A stretch of 64,000 nucleotides of DNA from an uncultured Clostridia bacterium (GCA_945948515.1 CAMFBH010000001.1:124001-188000), one strand, 5' to 3'. Numbered from the stretch's first letter, positions 45,276 to 53,930 are shown. Notes: a model not told the origin generated them from the letters alone. A program made the numbers and translations.

Positions 45276-45304
45276 TTGACACCGAGAGGTGTATGTTATA
45301 AAAT
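45276..45304 (+). promoter_or_regulatory. Promoter of the secreted hydrolase gene
   Basis: TTGACA - 17 bases - TAAAAT, right after the folK hairpin. Confidence 0.75.
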
Positions 45305-45322
45305 CAAGGTAGGAGGGAAATT

Positions 45323-46801
45323 ATGAAAAAAATAATAAAAAGTATTTTTTGCATATTGCTTAGCACAATGTTTGTTTTTTCCGGAGCAAGCATAACGGCA
45401 TATGCAAAATCGGCACAGGCAACTCCCGTTATTCTTGTTCACGGATTGGGAGCGCAAAAGGTTTATGAAAATCCGGGAACAGAAAATGCGCGCGAGGTTG
45501 GAAATTTTGATTTCAGCGGAATAATGAACTATCCCGCTTTAATTGACGAGATTCTTAATCTTGTAGGAAAGGGCTGTGAGGTTAATACCGACAGGCTCAT
45601 AAAAAATCTTGCAAATGTTACAAAAACAATGGAGGTTAACTGTGATTCAAACGGAAACACACCTTCAAATGTAGGCGTTGAGTATTGGACCGACCCGCTT
45701 TCAAATCACCCCGAATATTATCAAAACGCACAGGCAAATGAGGCAGCAATCGCCCGTCAGCTTTGCGATGCGGTAGGCTCTCACAATGTTTATTATTTCA
45801 GCTACGATTGGCGCCTTGACATTTGTGAAACCGCGGAAAAGCTCAACAGCTATATTGATAATGTTAAAAAGTATCGTAATGTTAATAAGGTAACTCTTGT
45901 AGGCTGCTCTCTCGGCGGAAGCGTTCTTTCGGCATATATAGATGCCCATGCAAATAAAAACGATATTGAAAGATGCGTTTTTGTTAATCCGGCATATATG
46001 GGAGTTGATTATGCCCGTCCTTATGCAAAGGATGTTGTTTTTGAAGCAAAAAGAATAAGAGAGTTTCTTTATTCTTACAGCGAAAACGGTGACGCAGGCG
46101 CAAATTCAACTTTAATTAATATTATCGGCGGACTTTTTGATGAGAATATTGACACAGCAAGTGAAAAGCTCAGCAAAATTCTTCAATACGAAGCTGTTGT
46201 AAACAGAATTTATCTTGAGGTAATTAAGCCCGTAATCGGAAATGTTGCATCGCTTTGGGAATGTATTCCCTATGATTGCTTTGATAAAGCTGTAAGCGAA
46301 ATGAGTAAAATCGGTTTTCTTGATACAAACAGCGGTCTTTATACAAAAATAACAAAATATCATGCGGTTCAAGGCAGAGTTAAAAAGAACCTTAAAGCGC
46401 TTAAAAAGAAGGGCGTTCATGTTGCAATAGTTGCAAACTACGGCGTTTCGGGAATTCCGATAACATCAAAATCCTCAAACCACACCGATATTCTTATTGA
46501 TACAAAGTATGCTTCCTGCGGAGCAACCGTTGCACAGTACGGCAAAAAGCTCAAGGCAAGCGGTAAATATGTTTCAAAGGATAAGATTATAAACGCAAAA
46601 ACCTGCGCGTTGCCCGATAACACATGGTTCATTAAAAACTTAACTCATATGAACTTTAAATACGGTTCTCAGGCAACAAGACTCGTTGCAAGGCTTGCAA
46701 CAAGCAAGGCACAAAGCAGCATTAAGGTTATGAAGAAAAAATATAAGTATTCACAGTTTATGGTTGCCGACCGAAATCAAAACCTTAAGGCAGTTAAATA
46801 A
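45323..46801 (+). CDS. Secreted lipase-like alpha/beta hydrolase (LCAT/PGAP1-type)
   Basis: 492 residues. A signal peptide of about 28 residues ends at Ala-Tyr-Ala. The oxyanion motif Leu-Val-His-Gly-Leu-Gly is at 38-43 and the nucleophile elbow Gly-Cys-Ser-Leu-Gly-Gly places the catalytic Ser at about 196. A Tyr-Asp-Trp-Arg-Leu-Asp block before it is typical of LCAT-like and PGAP1-like enzymes. Candidate acid and base are in the C-terminal part (Thr-His-Met-Asn-Phe near 445). It probably acts on lipid or ester substrates outside the cell; the substrate is unknown. AGGAGG precedes the ATG. Monocistronic. Confidence 0.82.
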   Translation: MKKIIKSIFCILLSTMFVFSGASITAYAKSAQATPVILVHGLGAQKVYENPGTENAREVGNFDFSGIMNYPALIDEILNLVGKGCEVNTDRLIKNLANVTKTMEVNCDSNGNTPSNVGVEYWTDPLSNHPEYYQNAQANEAAIARQLCDAVGSHNVYYFSYDWRLDICETAEKLNSYIDNVKKYRNVNKVTLVGCSLGGSVLSAYIDAHANKNDIERCVFVNPAYMGVDYARPYAKDVVFEAKRIREFLYSYSENGDAGANSTLINIIGGLFDENIDTASEKLSKILQYEAVVNRIYLEVIKPVIGNVASLWECIPYDCFDKAVSEMSKIGFLDTNSGLYTKITKYHAVQGRVKKNLKALKKKGVHVAIVANYGVSGIPITSKSSNHTDILIDTKYASCGATVAQYGKKLKASGKYVSKDKIINAKTCALPDNTWFIKNLTHMNFKYGSQATRLVARLATSKAQSSIKVMKKKYKYSQFMVADRNQNLKAVK

Positions 46802-46807
46802 CAAAAT

Positions 46808-46877
46808 AACCGGCTCCCTGTTTTACGGAAGCCGGTTTTATTTGCACACAAAAAGCCTCCCTTAAAAAAGGGAGGCT
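46808..46877. terminator. Two facing terminators between the hydrolase and LCP genes
   Basis: Hairpin one at 46808-46837 (AACCGGCT / AGCCGGTT, then TTTATTT) serves the plus strand. Hairpin two at 46854-46877 (AGCCTCCCTT / AAGGGAGGCT) is followed by a U run on the minus strand and serves the LCP gene. Confidence 0.88.
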
Positions 46878-46883
46878 CTTTCT

Positions 46884-48470
46884 TTACCATATGTTTTTAA
46901 AATCAACGCGGTTTTCAGCAAGCTCAATATTTGATTTTCCGTAAATCTTCATTTGAAGATTATATGCATCCTCGGGAAAATCCGTTTTCCAAACCCATGC
47001 GCCGTAGTGAGATTTGTCGCTCTGGGAATTATCCTTGGTGGGAACGGTAAAGGTTTCAATTTCGTAATCAAGCCAGCCTTCGCTTAAAGCATATTTTGCA
47101 ATGCTTATAAGCTCTGATTTGCTGTAACCGGTTTTAACATATTTCATAAGGGTTGTGATAGTTGAAACCGCTTCGCTTGTTGAAGCCTTTCTTGCTTTTT
47201 CAAGGAGCTTGAGCATAACGGTTTTCTGTCTGTCGGCACGCTTGTTATCGGAATCTATGTATCTGATTCTGCAATAAGCAAGTGCCTGATCGCCGTTAAG
47301 CTTGCTTTTTCCTGCCGTTACGCCTGACATTGAGGTGTAGTTATAGCGCTTTTGGTGATTTGCAATCTCGTTGATTTCAGCCTGCGTTATATCTATTGTA
47401 ACGCCGCCGAGCTTATCAATAATTTTCGGGAAGGTTGCAAAGTTAACTATAACATAGTTATCTATCTGAATTTTGTAGCACTGCTCAACGGTTTTAATGT
47501 AGTCCTTCATTGTGCCGTACATTGAGGGAGAATTGATTTTGCCGTAATACTCTTTTCCGTCAATCTCATAATAGCAGTAAAGGTCTCGCAGAACGGAAGT
47601 AACGGTAATTTTTCCTGTGTCAACATTAACGCTCACTATCATTGAAGCATCGGCACGGGAGTTTTCGGAAATTTCCTCGGTTCTTGTGTCCTCACCTATA
47701 AGCAAAACATTGATAACATGAGTTGAGCTTACGGGATCGCCGTTTTTATACCACTTTTTAAGCATATCCTTGTAGCCGTAAATATTGGCGGCGCCGTCTT
47801 CCTGAATTGAGGGAAAGTTTTCGTCGAGTAAGTCCATGCCGTGATAGGTTTCTTCTTTTTTATAGTCCTCGGCATCGTCAGTAACCTTGCCGAGAGTGCT
47901 CCACAAATACCAGCCGCCGATTGAGCCGAGACCGATAACAAGAATTAATACGGCAATAATTGCACTGCGAACAATTCTTCCTTTTTTTGTTTGGAAAAAT
48001 TTGGTTTTTTCGGATTCCTCCGTGTATTCCTGCTCAGAGCCGTTCTCTTCGTTGCGTGAAACGGAGAAAAGGTCAACCATTTCGTTTTCGTCGTATTCGT
48101 TATCATCGTCGGCTTCCTCGTTTGAATAAACATCTTCAAACTCCATATTTTCGGTGCTTATTTCCTCATGGTGAGAAAGCACTTCGTCGGGAAGCTCGAT
48201 ATTTATGCTGTCGGAAACAGAGGAAATTTCTTCTGCCTCGTCGTCGATAGAAAACTCAATTTCTTCTTCCTGTTCGAAAGGCTCATCAAACTCCTCATCG
48301 GAATATAATTCAACGCCTTCCTCTTCTTCGGAATAATCGGGCTCGGATGGTTCCTCCGGTTTTGTTATTTCAACGGTTAAATTTTCTTCGCCTTTAATTC
48401 TTGAAAATTCAGCCTCTCGCCTTTTTTTAACTTCTGCGAGTATCTCATCTAAATTGTAGCCGTTTTCCAC
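46884..48470 (-). CDS. LytR-CpsA-Psr family protein with long acidic cytoplasmic region
   Basis: 528 residues. The first about 160 residues are cytoplasmic and extremely acidic (repeated Glu/Asp/Ser); one membrane helix follows (about 170-192), then the LCP domain. Catalytic features are intact: Asn-Ser-Arg-Ala-Asp-Ala-Ser-Met, Ser-Val-Leu-Arg-Asp-Leu, Asp-Lys-Leu-Gly-Gly-Val, Cys-Arg-Ile-Arg-Tyr and Asp-x4-Arg-Ala-Asp-Arg-Gln. LCP enzymes transfer wall polymers to peptidoglycan at the outer face of the membrane. The acidic region is unusual in size and could be a protein-binding or regulatory part. Own promoter and terminator. Confidence 0.9.
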   Translation of the reverse strand: MENGYNLDEILAEVKKRREAEFSRIKGEENLTVEITKPEEPSEPDYSEEEEGVELYSDEEFDEPFEQEEEIEFSIDDEAEEISSVSDSINIELPDEVLSHHEEISTENMEFEDVYSNEEADDDNEYDENEMVDLFSVSRNEENGSEQEYTEESEKTKFFQTKKGRIVRSAIIAVLILVIGLGSIGGWYLWSTLGKVTDDAEDYKKEETYHGMDLLDENFPSIQEDGAANIYGYKDMLKKWYKNGDPVSSTHVINVLLIGEDTRTEEISENSRADASMIVSVNVDTGKITVTSVLRDLYCYYEIDGKEYYGKINSPSMYGTMKDYIKTVEQCYKIQIDNYVIVNFATFPKIIDKLGGVTIDITQAEINEIANHQKRYNYTSMSGVTAGKSKLNGDQALAYCRIRYIDSDNKRADRQKTVMLKLLEKARKASTSEAVSTITTLMKYVKTGYSKSELISIAKYALSEGWLDYEIETFTVPTKDNSQSDKSHYGAWVWKTDFPEDAYNLQMKIYGKSNIELAENRVDFKNIW

Positions 48471-48514
48471 ATTTTCACCCCTTCGGTGTTAGTCACGGTT
48501 TGACATATAGTGAC

Positions 48515-48543
48515 ATTATACTTCATATCGGGTGTTAATTCAA
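48515..48543 (-). promoter_or_regulatory. Promoter of the acidic LCP gene
   Basis: Minus strand TTGAAT - 17 bases - TATAAT, about 45 bases before the start. Confidence 0.65.
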
Positions 48544-48603
48544 TTAATATTTTGTTACAATTTTAGAAATAAAAGGAAAAGACTTTGCTCAATATAACCA
48601 AAA

Positions 48604-48625
48604 AAGCGCAGGATAACCTGCGCTT
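48604..48625 (-). terminator. Terminator after the flavin reductase gene
   Basis: Stem AAGCGCAGG / CCTGCGCTT with a 4-base loop; on the minus strand it is followed by a U run. Confidence 0.85.
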
Positions 48626-48653
48626 AAAAAGAATTATAATTAATGAAATACGA

Positions 48654-49154
48654 TTAATCGCCTGCATAGGTCGGCGCATTTTTGGGGGATTTTCCTTTAA
48701 TAACATTGTGGTAATATGCATATGTCATAGGAGTATCGCCGTTAATAACATCTGCATCGGTAACCTCTCCGAGGAACACCGTGTGAGTGGCAGTTTCCAT
48801 TTTATCAATAACCTTGCAGGTTATATATGAGGAGGCCTCGCGAACAACGGGAAGCATGGATTTAATGAGCGGGTCTGAATTTTCAAACTTGTCACAATCT
48901 CTGCCGGACTTAAATCCGAAATTGCCGATAACAAGAGGATCGCAGTTCTCACCGAGAATGTTAATTGCAAAAACGCCGGTGTCTTTTATACACTCGTTTG
49001 TGTAGTTGTCGTGGTTAATAGAAACAGCAATTGTTGCAGGGGAAGATGTTATCTGCATGGCAGAGTTAGCCGTGCAGCCGGTGGGCTTGCCGTTTGCCCA
49101 TGTTGTAACAACATAAACGCCGTATGAAAGCTTGTAAAGAGCCTCTTTATTCAT
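48654..49154 (-). CDS. Flavin reductase-like FMN-binding protein (Hrb/FlRd type)
   Basis: 166 residues. It begins Met-Asn-Lys-Glu-Ala-Leu-Tyr-Lys-Leu-Ser-Tyr-Gly-Val-Tyr-Val-Val-Thr, the family N-terminus, and contains Gly-Cys-Thr-Ala-Asn-Ser and His-Thr-Val-Phe-Leu-Gly-Glu-Val. Related domains form the flavin part of high-molecular-weight rubredoxin, which passes electrons to oxygen- or peroxide-reducing proteins. Here the rubredoxin part is missing, and the preceding gene encodes a rubrerythrin with its own rubredoxin domain. ATG 49154 is preferred to 49160 by family start and by GGAAGG about 9 bases upstream. A hairpin separates it from rubrerythrin. Confidence 0.82.
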   Translation of the reverse strand: MNKEALYKLSYGVYVVTTWANGKPTGCTANSAMQITSSPATIAVSINHDNYTNECIKDTGVFAINILGENCDPLVIGNFGFKSGRDCDKFENSDPLIKSMLPVVREASSYITCKVIDKMETATHTVFLGEVTDADVINGDTPMTYAYYHNVIKGKSPKNAPTYAGD

Positions 49155-49179
49155 AATCATTTTCCTTCCTTTCAGAATG

Positions 49180-49211
49180 AAAAAGCAGGAACAATTGCGC
49201 TCCTGCTTTTT
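49180..49211 (-). terminator. Terminator after the rubrerythrin gene
   Basis: Stem AAAAAGCAGGA / TCCTGCTTTTT around a 10-base loop. On the minus strand the transcript would end in U's; some readthrough could feed the flavin reductase gene, which has no obvious promoter of its own. Confidence 0.8.
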
Positions 49212-49233
49212 CTATAATTATTAATAACAGGAA

Positions 49234-49767
49234 TTAGCCGAAATATCTCTTAAGAAGACCCTCAAAAGCTTTTCCGTGTCTTGCTTCGTCGCGAGCCATT
49301 TCGTGAACTGCATCATGAATAGCGTCGAGGCCGTCCTGCTTAGCAAGCTTAGCAAGGTCTGTTTTGCCCTGTGTTGCACCGTTTTCAGCGGCAACTCTGA
49401 GCTCAAGGTTTTTCTTTGTTGAGGGAGTAACAACCTCACCGAGCATTTCTGCAAATTTTGCAGCGTGCTCTGCCTCTTCATATGCAGCCTTTTCCCAGTA
49501 AAGACCGATTTCGGGATAACCCTCGCGATGAGCAACTCTTGCCATTGCAAGGTACATTCCTACCTCTGTGCATTCGCCGTTGAAGTTTGCACGAAGACCT
49601 TCAACGATTTCGTCTGAAACGCCTTCGATAATGCCAACCTGATGCTCAGCAGCCCAAGCAAGAGAATCCTCTGTTCTCTCAGCCATTTTAGCCTTGCAGA
49701 TGGGGCAAATCTCAATGGGTTCGTCACTTTCGTAGCCGCAAACCGGGCAGTAATATTTTTTTGCCAT
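49234..49767 (-). CDS. Reverse rubrerythrin (rubredoxin domain first)
   Basis: 177 residues. The rubredoxin-like Fe site comes first (Cys-Pro-Val-Cys-Gly-Tyr at residues 7-12 and Cys-Pro-Ile-Cys-Lys-Ala at 21-26), then a ferritin-like four-helix domain with Glu-x6-Tyr, Glu-Glu-Ala-Glu-His and Arg-Asp-Glu-Ala-Arg-His for the di-iron centre. This order is the reverse of classic rubrerythrin; such proteins in Clostridium reduce peroxide and oxygen. It lies 23 bases after perR on the same strand, so it is probably under peroxide control. Confidence 0.93.
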   Translation of the reverse strand: MAKKYYCPVCGYESDEPIEICPICKAKMAERTEDSLAWAAEHQVGIIEGVSDEIVEGLRANFNGECTEVGMYLAMARVAHREGYPEIGLYWEKAAYEEAEHAAKFAEMLGEVVTPSTKKNLELRVAAENGATQGKTDLAKLAKQDGLDAIHDAVHEMARDEARHGKAFEGLLKRYFG

Positions 49768-49790
49768 AATAAAAACTCCTTTAAAATAAT

Positions 49791-50204
49791 TTATTGTTTT
49801 GTAATTTTTTTACAGCCGGCGCAAAGTCCGCTGAAATAAACATCTTTATTTGTGATTGAAAATCCTTCAAGCCCGGAATAATCAAGGGCATCAATGTCAA
49901 AATCAAAAATCCTTTCACAGCATTCACATTTAAAATGACCGTGAAACTGAGTGTGAGCATCGTAACGAACTCTGCCGGCATCAAGCGTAACGGGAATAAC
50001 AAGCCCGCTTTCGCAAAGGGCACCGAGCGCGTTGTAAACAGTGGTTTTTGAAAAAGAAGGATTTTCTTTTTTTACATCCTTATAAACCTCTTCGGCATCG
50101 GCATGAATTCTGTTTTCAAGAAGATATGTGAAAACTGCAATTCTCTGCGGAGTTACCCTGAGAGCTTTCTCACGGAACAACTCAATAATTTCGGTTTTGT
50201 TCAA
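49791..50204 (-). CDS. perR: Fur-family peroxide-responsive regulator PerR
   Basis: 137 residues from TTG 50204, with GAGGTGAT well placed upstream. DNA-binding winged helix: Arg-Val-Thr-Pro-Gln-Arg and [10 protein letters not shown]. The metal domain has His-Gly-His-Phe-Lys-Cys-Glu-Cys-Cys and a C-terminal Cys-Ala-Gly-Cys for structural Zn, with Tyr-Asp-Ala-His and Phe-His-Gly-His as regulatory site ligands. The operon partner rubrerythrin supports PerR over Fur or Zur. The promoter carries a palindrome that fits autoregulation. Confidence 0.9.
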   Translation of the reverse strand: MNKTEIIELFREKALRVTPQRIAVFTYLLENRIHADAEEVYKDVKKENPSFSKTTVYNALGALCESGLVIPVTLDAGRVRYDAHTQFHGHFKCECCERIFDFDIDALDYSGLEGFSITNKDVYFSGLCAGCKKITKQ

Positions 50205-50233
50205 TCAATCACCTCTTTGTAACGATTACTAAA

Positions 50234-50248
50234 TTGTATCAATTACAA
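50234..50248 (-). promoter_or_regulatory. PerR-box-like operator
   Basis: TTGTA - 5 bases - TACAA, a 15-base palindrome matching 10 of 14 fixed positions of the Bacillus PerR box (TTATAATNATTATAA). It covers the expected transcription start of perR. Confidence 0.6.
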
Positions 50249-50252
50249 AATA

Positions 50253-50281
50253 AGTATAACAAATGCAAATCGTAATGTCAA
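50253..50281 (-). promoter_or_regulatory. Promoter of perR-rubrerythrin
   Basis: Minus strand TTGACA - 17 bases - TATACT, directly upstream of the PerR-box-like palindrome. Confidence 0.8.
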
Positions 50282-50395
50282 GCATTTTAAAAAATTTTTT
50301 GGAATTTATGCAAACATTTATGTAGATTATTATTTTCCGATTTGCAAAAAATATGATTGCAAAGCGCTTTGAAATTTATAAGGAGAAAAGAAAAA

Positions 50396-50572
50396 ATGAA
50401 AAAGAAAACGCAAAACATTATGAAGGGCTTGGGTGTTGCAATGGCAGTAGGTTCCGTAATTGCATCGGCAAGCGCAACAATGACAACAAAAAGTGCAGTA
50501 AATAAAAAAACAATGAAAAAGGCAGTAAACAGCGTTGCAAATTTTGTTGACAATGTTTCTTCAATGATGTAA
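50396..50572 (+). CDS. Small hypothetical protein with one hydrophobic segment
   Basis: 58 residues from ATG 50396, with AAGGAG upstream. It is basic at the N-terminus, has a Gly/Ala/Val/Ser segment (about residues 10-28) that may be a membrane helix or signal peptide, and a Lys/Asn/Val-rich rest ending Ser-Ser-Met-Met. No family recognised. A strong hairpin follows directly. Good ribosome site, own terminator and isolation from neighbours argue that it is a real gene. Confidence 0.6.
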   Translation: MKKKTQNIMKGLGVAMAVGSVIASASATMTTKSAVNKKTMKKAVNSVANFVDNVSSMM

Positions 50573-50573
50573 T

Positions 50574-50601
50574 TAACGGCTTTCCCAACGGAAAGCCGTT
50601 A
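50574..50601. terminator. Hairpin between the small gene and fba
   Basis: A 12-bp stem TAACGGCTTTCC / GGAAAGCCGTTA with a 4-base loop. It starts next to the small-gene stop and lies 15 bases from the fba stop; U tracts are short on both sides. Confidence 0.75.
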
Positions 50602-50615
50602 CATAGTTTGTATAA

Positions 50616-51551
50616 TTAAGCTTTGTCCTTTGCTCCGAAAACAACATCAATCTTGTGAGCAACAACCTCTTCAATAAGGTCGCGTGCGGGAGTGAGATAT
50701 TGACGGGGGTCAAAATGAGTGGGATTTTCGGTGAGGTGCTTTCTGAGAGCGGCAGTCATAGCAATTCTGATGTCGGAGTCAACATTGATTTTGCAAACAG
50801 CCTTAGAAGCAGCCTCGCGGAGCATCTCCTCGGGGATACCTATAGCATCGGGCATTTCGCCGCCGTATTCGTTAATCATTTTGATGTGCTCCTGATTAAC
50901 AGAGCTTGCGCCGTGAAGAACAATCGGGAAGCCGGGAAGCTTCTTTTCGATTTCTTCAAGAATATCAAAGCGAAGCTGGGGCTTCTGACCGGGCTTGAAT
51001 TTGTAAGCACCGTGGCTTGTTCCGATAGCAATTGCAAGAGAATCAACGCCTGTGCGGGTAACAAAATCATAAACCTCTTCGGGGCGTGTGTAGGAAGCGT
51101 TTTCAGCGTCAACCTGAACATCATCCTCAACACCGGCAAGAGTTCCGAGCTCGCCCTCAACAACACAGCCGTGAGCGTGAGCATAGTCAACAACCTTTTT
51201 GGTGAGAGCAATATTTTCCTCGTAAGGAAGAGACGAGCCGTCAATCATAACAGAGGTGAAGCCGCCGTCAATGCAGGATTTGCAGGTTTCAAAGTCGGGG
51301 CCGTGGTCGAGGTGAAGAGCAATCGGAAGACCTGTTTCCTCTGCTGCTGCCTTAACCATAGCAACAAGGTAATCGTGTGAAGCATATTTGCGTGCGCCTG
51401 CAGAGCACTGAAGAATAACGGGAGCGTTCATCTTTTTAGCTGCACGGGTGATACCCTGAACGATTTCCATATTGTTTACATTGAATGCACCGATAGCGTA
51501 ACCGCCCTCGTATGCTTTTTTAAACATTTCTTTTGTAGTAACAAGTGGCAT
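50616..51551 (-). CDS. fba: Class II fructose-1,6-bisphosphate aldolase
   Basis: 311 residues. Zn-binding and active-site motifs: Leu-His-Leu-Asp-His-Gly near residue 80, Val-Glu-Gly-Glu-Leu-Gly near 130, Gly-Thr-Ser-His-Gly near 178 and Leu-His-Gly-Ala-Ser near 210. Length and pattern match the Gram-positive FbaA type. It cleaves fructose-1,6-bisphosphate into GAP and DHAP. Monocistronic with its own promoter; other glycolytic genes are at 58-61.7 kb. Confidence 0.95.
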   Translation of the reverse strand: MPLVTTKEMFKKAYEGGYAIGAFNVNNMEIVQGITRAAKKMNAPVILQCSAGARKYASHDYLVAMVKAAAEETGLPIALHLDHGPDFETCKSCIDGGFTSVMIDGSSLPYEENIALTKKVVDYAHAHGCVVEGELGTLAGVEDDVQVDAENASYTRPEEVYDFVTRTGVDSLAIAIGTSHGAYKFKPGQKPQLRFDILEEIEKKLPGFPIVLHGASSVNQEHIKMINEYGGEMPDAIGIPEEMLREAASKAVCKINVDSDIRIAMTAALRKHLTENPTHFDPRQYLTPARDLIEEVVAHKIDVVFGAKDKA

Positions 51552-51614
51552 ATTTTAATCTCCTATGTTTTATTTTTGAGCAAATGAATGTTATAATAAT
51601 GCCCAATTGAAAAT

Positions 51615-51643
51615 ATTATATAACATTGTTAAACAAATAGCAA
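51615..51643 (-). promoter_or_regulatory. Promoter of fba
   Basis: Minus strand TTGCTA - 17 bases - TATAAT, about 64 bases before the start codon. Confidence 0.7.
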
Positions 51644-51667
51644 TTGTTATAACCTAATTTTTTTAAA

Positions 51668-53203
51668 TTAATTTGAATTTATATATTCCTCAACAGCCTT
51701 ATCAAACTGAGAGCTGTCAATATATTCAATGGTGGTATCGAGGGGAAGGTTGTAGTAATTGAGATATACTCCCTCCAAAAACTTTTCAGGGAAATTAGCG
51801 TTCCAAATTTCCCAGTGGTCGGTGGGCAAATAGCACATAATAATTGTTTTTTCACCGTTTTCTGCCTGAAGCTGAACAAATTCGTTGCGCTTCGTATCCC
51901 ATTCATGAATTTCGGCAAAGGTGAAGAGATAGTAACAGCAGGAAAACGCAAGGCAAAGAGAAATTACAGCGGTCAGTGCATAATGAACCGATTTTGCTTT
52001 AATGCCGTTAAAGGCATACACCGCCATGGAAAGGGTAAATACCATAAGAAGCGGATATGGAGACAAGAAATTTCTCGGACCGATAGGATTAAGAACAACA
52101 AGCGGAGCGATTAACACAAGCGACGAAATAAGCGGGAAAAGAATTATAAATTTGTTGTTTAATCCTTTAATACATATAATTAAAACAAGAACGAGGGTTG
52201 CAAGCCACATGCCCGAAGCGGCAAACCATATTATTTTGCGTGTTCCAATAACGGGAGTAAGCTGATCCTTGAACAAAATAACAAACAAAAGAACAAAGTT
52301 CAGAGCGTATAAAAGCTTAGATATAAGGGAAAGGGCTCTTTTTTCGGTTTTAAAGCGAACAACAATCAAGCCTGCCGTAAGCGTTACAACAGCACACAGA
52401 ATGAAATTTTTAAAAAACAAATAGTCGAATATTATCCAAAGGTGGTCTATTATGCCTTTAAGAAATCCGTCCGAAGCGCCTGCGCCTACCGAGCGGTAGC
52501 CGTCGCCTCCGGAAGAGAGAATGGCATAATAAGATGAGTTTTGAAACATTGCAATGCAGCCGAGAACGGTTGAAGCAAAAAAGCACCAATGAATTTTGTT
52601 TATTTTTTTAAATTTAATTTTGCTGAAAGCAAGCGCAAAAACAGAGAGAAACAGATTGTAAATCGTTACATTCTCCATAAACAATGCCCCGGTGAAGCCG
52701 AGAATAAAGGTTAAAACACAGAGGGGCACCGAATATTTTTCAGGCGCTTTTTCTTTAAACAAATCCTTGATTAAAACAAGATAAAACAGAGTGATTACGA
52801 TTGACGGAACATAGTTTGCAAAGCCTGAGGTCCAAACAACGCCCTGCTCAAAAACGGATTTAGGCATTAATAAAAGCAAAAGCACAGAAGAAAGATAAAT
52901 CCTTAAATCCTTTTTCTCACAGTATAAATATGATAAAAAGCAAACAAGAAAGAGAAAAACGCCCATAACAACCGCATCAAGAATTTTGCTTCGAGTTAAG
53001 GCAAGAACAAGAAGATTTCCGGCGTATCTTCCGTTGTAGCCCTTAAAAAAAATATCAAGGCGGGCCAATCCGGCAGGGCTTCCCCAGTCCCAATCGTCTC
53101 CCGAATAGGGAAACATTAAAGCAAGAACACCAAACATAATGATTGTGAGTATAAATAAAACGCCGAAAATTGCGCGTTTCTTTTTTGTAAGTTGAGAGTG
53201 CAT
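51668..53203 (-). CDS. Large polytopic membrane protein (DUF6056/GT-C-like)
   Basis: 511 residues with about twelve hydrophobic segments. After the first helix there is a loop with Tyr-Ser-Gly-Asp-Asp-Trp-Asp-Trp-Gly, an acidic motif typical of GT-C-like sugar transferases and of the DUF6056 group, then Gly-Arg-Tyr-Ala-Gly-Asn. A soluble outside domain of about 60 residues forms the C-terminus. A role in surface glycan synthesis is possible, not shown. AAGGA lies before the start. It resembles, in layout only, the membrane proteins at the left end of the window, which also carry a Gly-Asp-Trp-Asp loop. Confidence 0.65.
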   Translation of the reverse strand: MHSQLTKKKRAIFGVLFILTIIMFGVLALMFPYSGDDWDWGSPAGLARLDIFFKGYNGRYAGNLLVLALTRSKILDAVVMGVFLFLVCFLSYLYCEKKDLRIYLSSVLLLLLMPKSVFEQGVVWTSGFANYVPSIVITLFYLVLIKDLFKEKAPEKYSVPLCVLTFILGFTGALFMENVTIYNLFLSVFALAFSKIKFKKINKIHWCFFASTVLGCIAMFQNSSYYAILSSGGDGYRSVGAGASDGFLKGIIDHLWIIFDYLFFKNFILCAVVTLTAGLIVVRFKTEKRALSLISKLLYALNFVLLFVILFKDQLTPVIGTRKIIWFAASGMWLATLVLVLIICIKGLNNKFIILFPLISSLVLIAPLVVLNPIGPRNFLSPYPLLMVFTLSMAVYAFNGIKAKSVHYALTAVISLCLAFSCCYYLFTFAEIHEWDTKRNEFVQLQAENGEKTIIMCYLPTDHWEIWNANFPEKFLEGVYLNYYNLPLDTTIEYIDSSQFDKAVEEYINSN

Positions 53204-53267
53204 AAGAAAAATCCTTTTTTATTTTTATTATATTTTAAAACATATAATAATAAATGTCAACAAAAGA

Positions 53268-53290
53268 GGCGCCGCGTATCGCACGGCGCC
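53268..53290 (-). terminator. Terminator after ribU
   Basis: Stem GGCGCCG / CGGCGCC with a 9-base loop, followed on the minus strand by TCTTTTG. Confidence 0.78.
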
Positions 53291-53301
53291 GAAAAATAAG
53301 A

Positions 53302-53898
53302 TTATTCCTTGGTTATAAACTTGTGAAGAGGCGTGTAAATCACCGCGGTAACCGCCGCACTTACCAAGCCCTTTAAAACGGTGAACGGAACATTGAAAAT
53401 AAGAAGGGCTTCGGCAATACTGTCCGTGGGCGGAAAAATAACCTGATACATCTGAAGTATTGCCTCCTGCGGAAATCCCATAACATTATAATACAGAGGA
53501 TATATAATAAAGTAGTTCAAAGGAAAGGAAACCGCTCCCATTACAAGGCATGCAGAAATTCCGCCGCCGATAACACCTTTAATATTTGGGAATTTCTTGT
53601 AAATAAGTCCTGCTGTAAGAGCAAGCGAGGCACCGAGAACAAAATTTGAAAGCTCACCTATGCATCCCGAGGAGCCGAAAGGAATGTGAATAAGGTTTTT
53701 TAAAAGAGCAATCATAACTCCTGCAAGCGGTCCGCAGGTGAACGCGCCTATTATTTCCGGAAGGTCGGAAAAATCAAGCTTAACAAAGCTCGGCATCAGC
53801 GGAATTGAGATTTCAATGAATTGCAAAACTGCCGCCGCGGCGGTCAGAAGAGCGGTTGTTGTTAGTTTTCTTGTGTTGATTTGTGTTTTTGTTTTCAT
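53302..53898 (-). CDS. ribU: Riboflavin transporter RibU (ECF substrate-binding component)
   Basis: 198 residues with six hydrophobic helices. RibU markers: Phe-Val-Lys-Leu-Asp-Phe-Ser-Asp-Leu-Pro near residue 40, Gly-Pro-Leu-Ala-Gly, Leu-Lys-Asn-Leu-Ile-His, and a Gly-Glu-Leu-Ser-Asn-Phe block. It binds riboflavin in the membrane and partners with the general ECF module, which is not in this window. I chose ATG 53898 (AAGGAG upstream); the longer frame runs into the riboswitch. The FMN riboswitch upstream confirms the substrate class. Confidence 0.95.
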   Translation of the reverse strand: MKTKTQINTRKLTTTALLTAAAAVLQFIEISIPLMPSFVKLDFSDLPEIIGAFTCGPLAGVMIALLKNLIHIPFGSSGCIGELSNFVLGASLALTAGLIYKKFPNIKGVIGGGISACLVMGAVSFPLNYFIIYPLYYNVMGFPQEAILQMYQVIFPPTDSIAEALLIFNVPFTVLKGLVSAAVTAVIYTPLHKFITKE

Positions 53899-53930
53899 TT
53901 CTTCTTTCTCCTTTTTGGGCAAAAGAGAAG

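Noticed and set aside
50655..51380. Plus-strand open frame of 241 codons
   Set aside because: Lies inside fba on the other strand; composition is that of a shadow frame.
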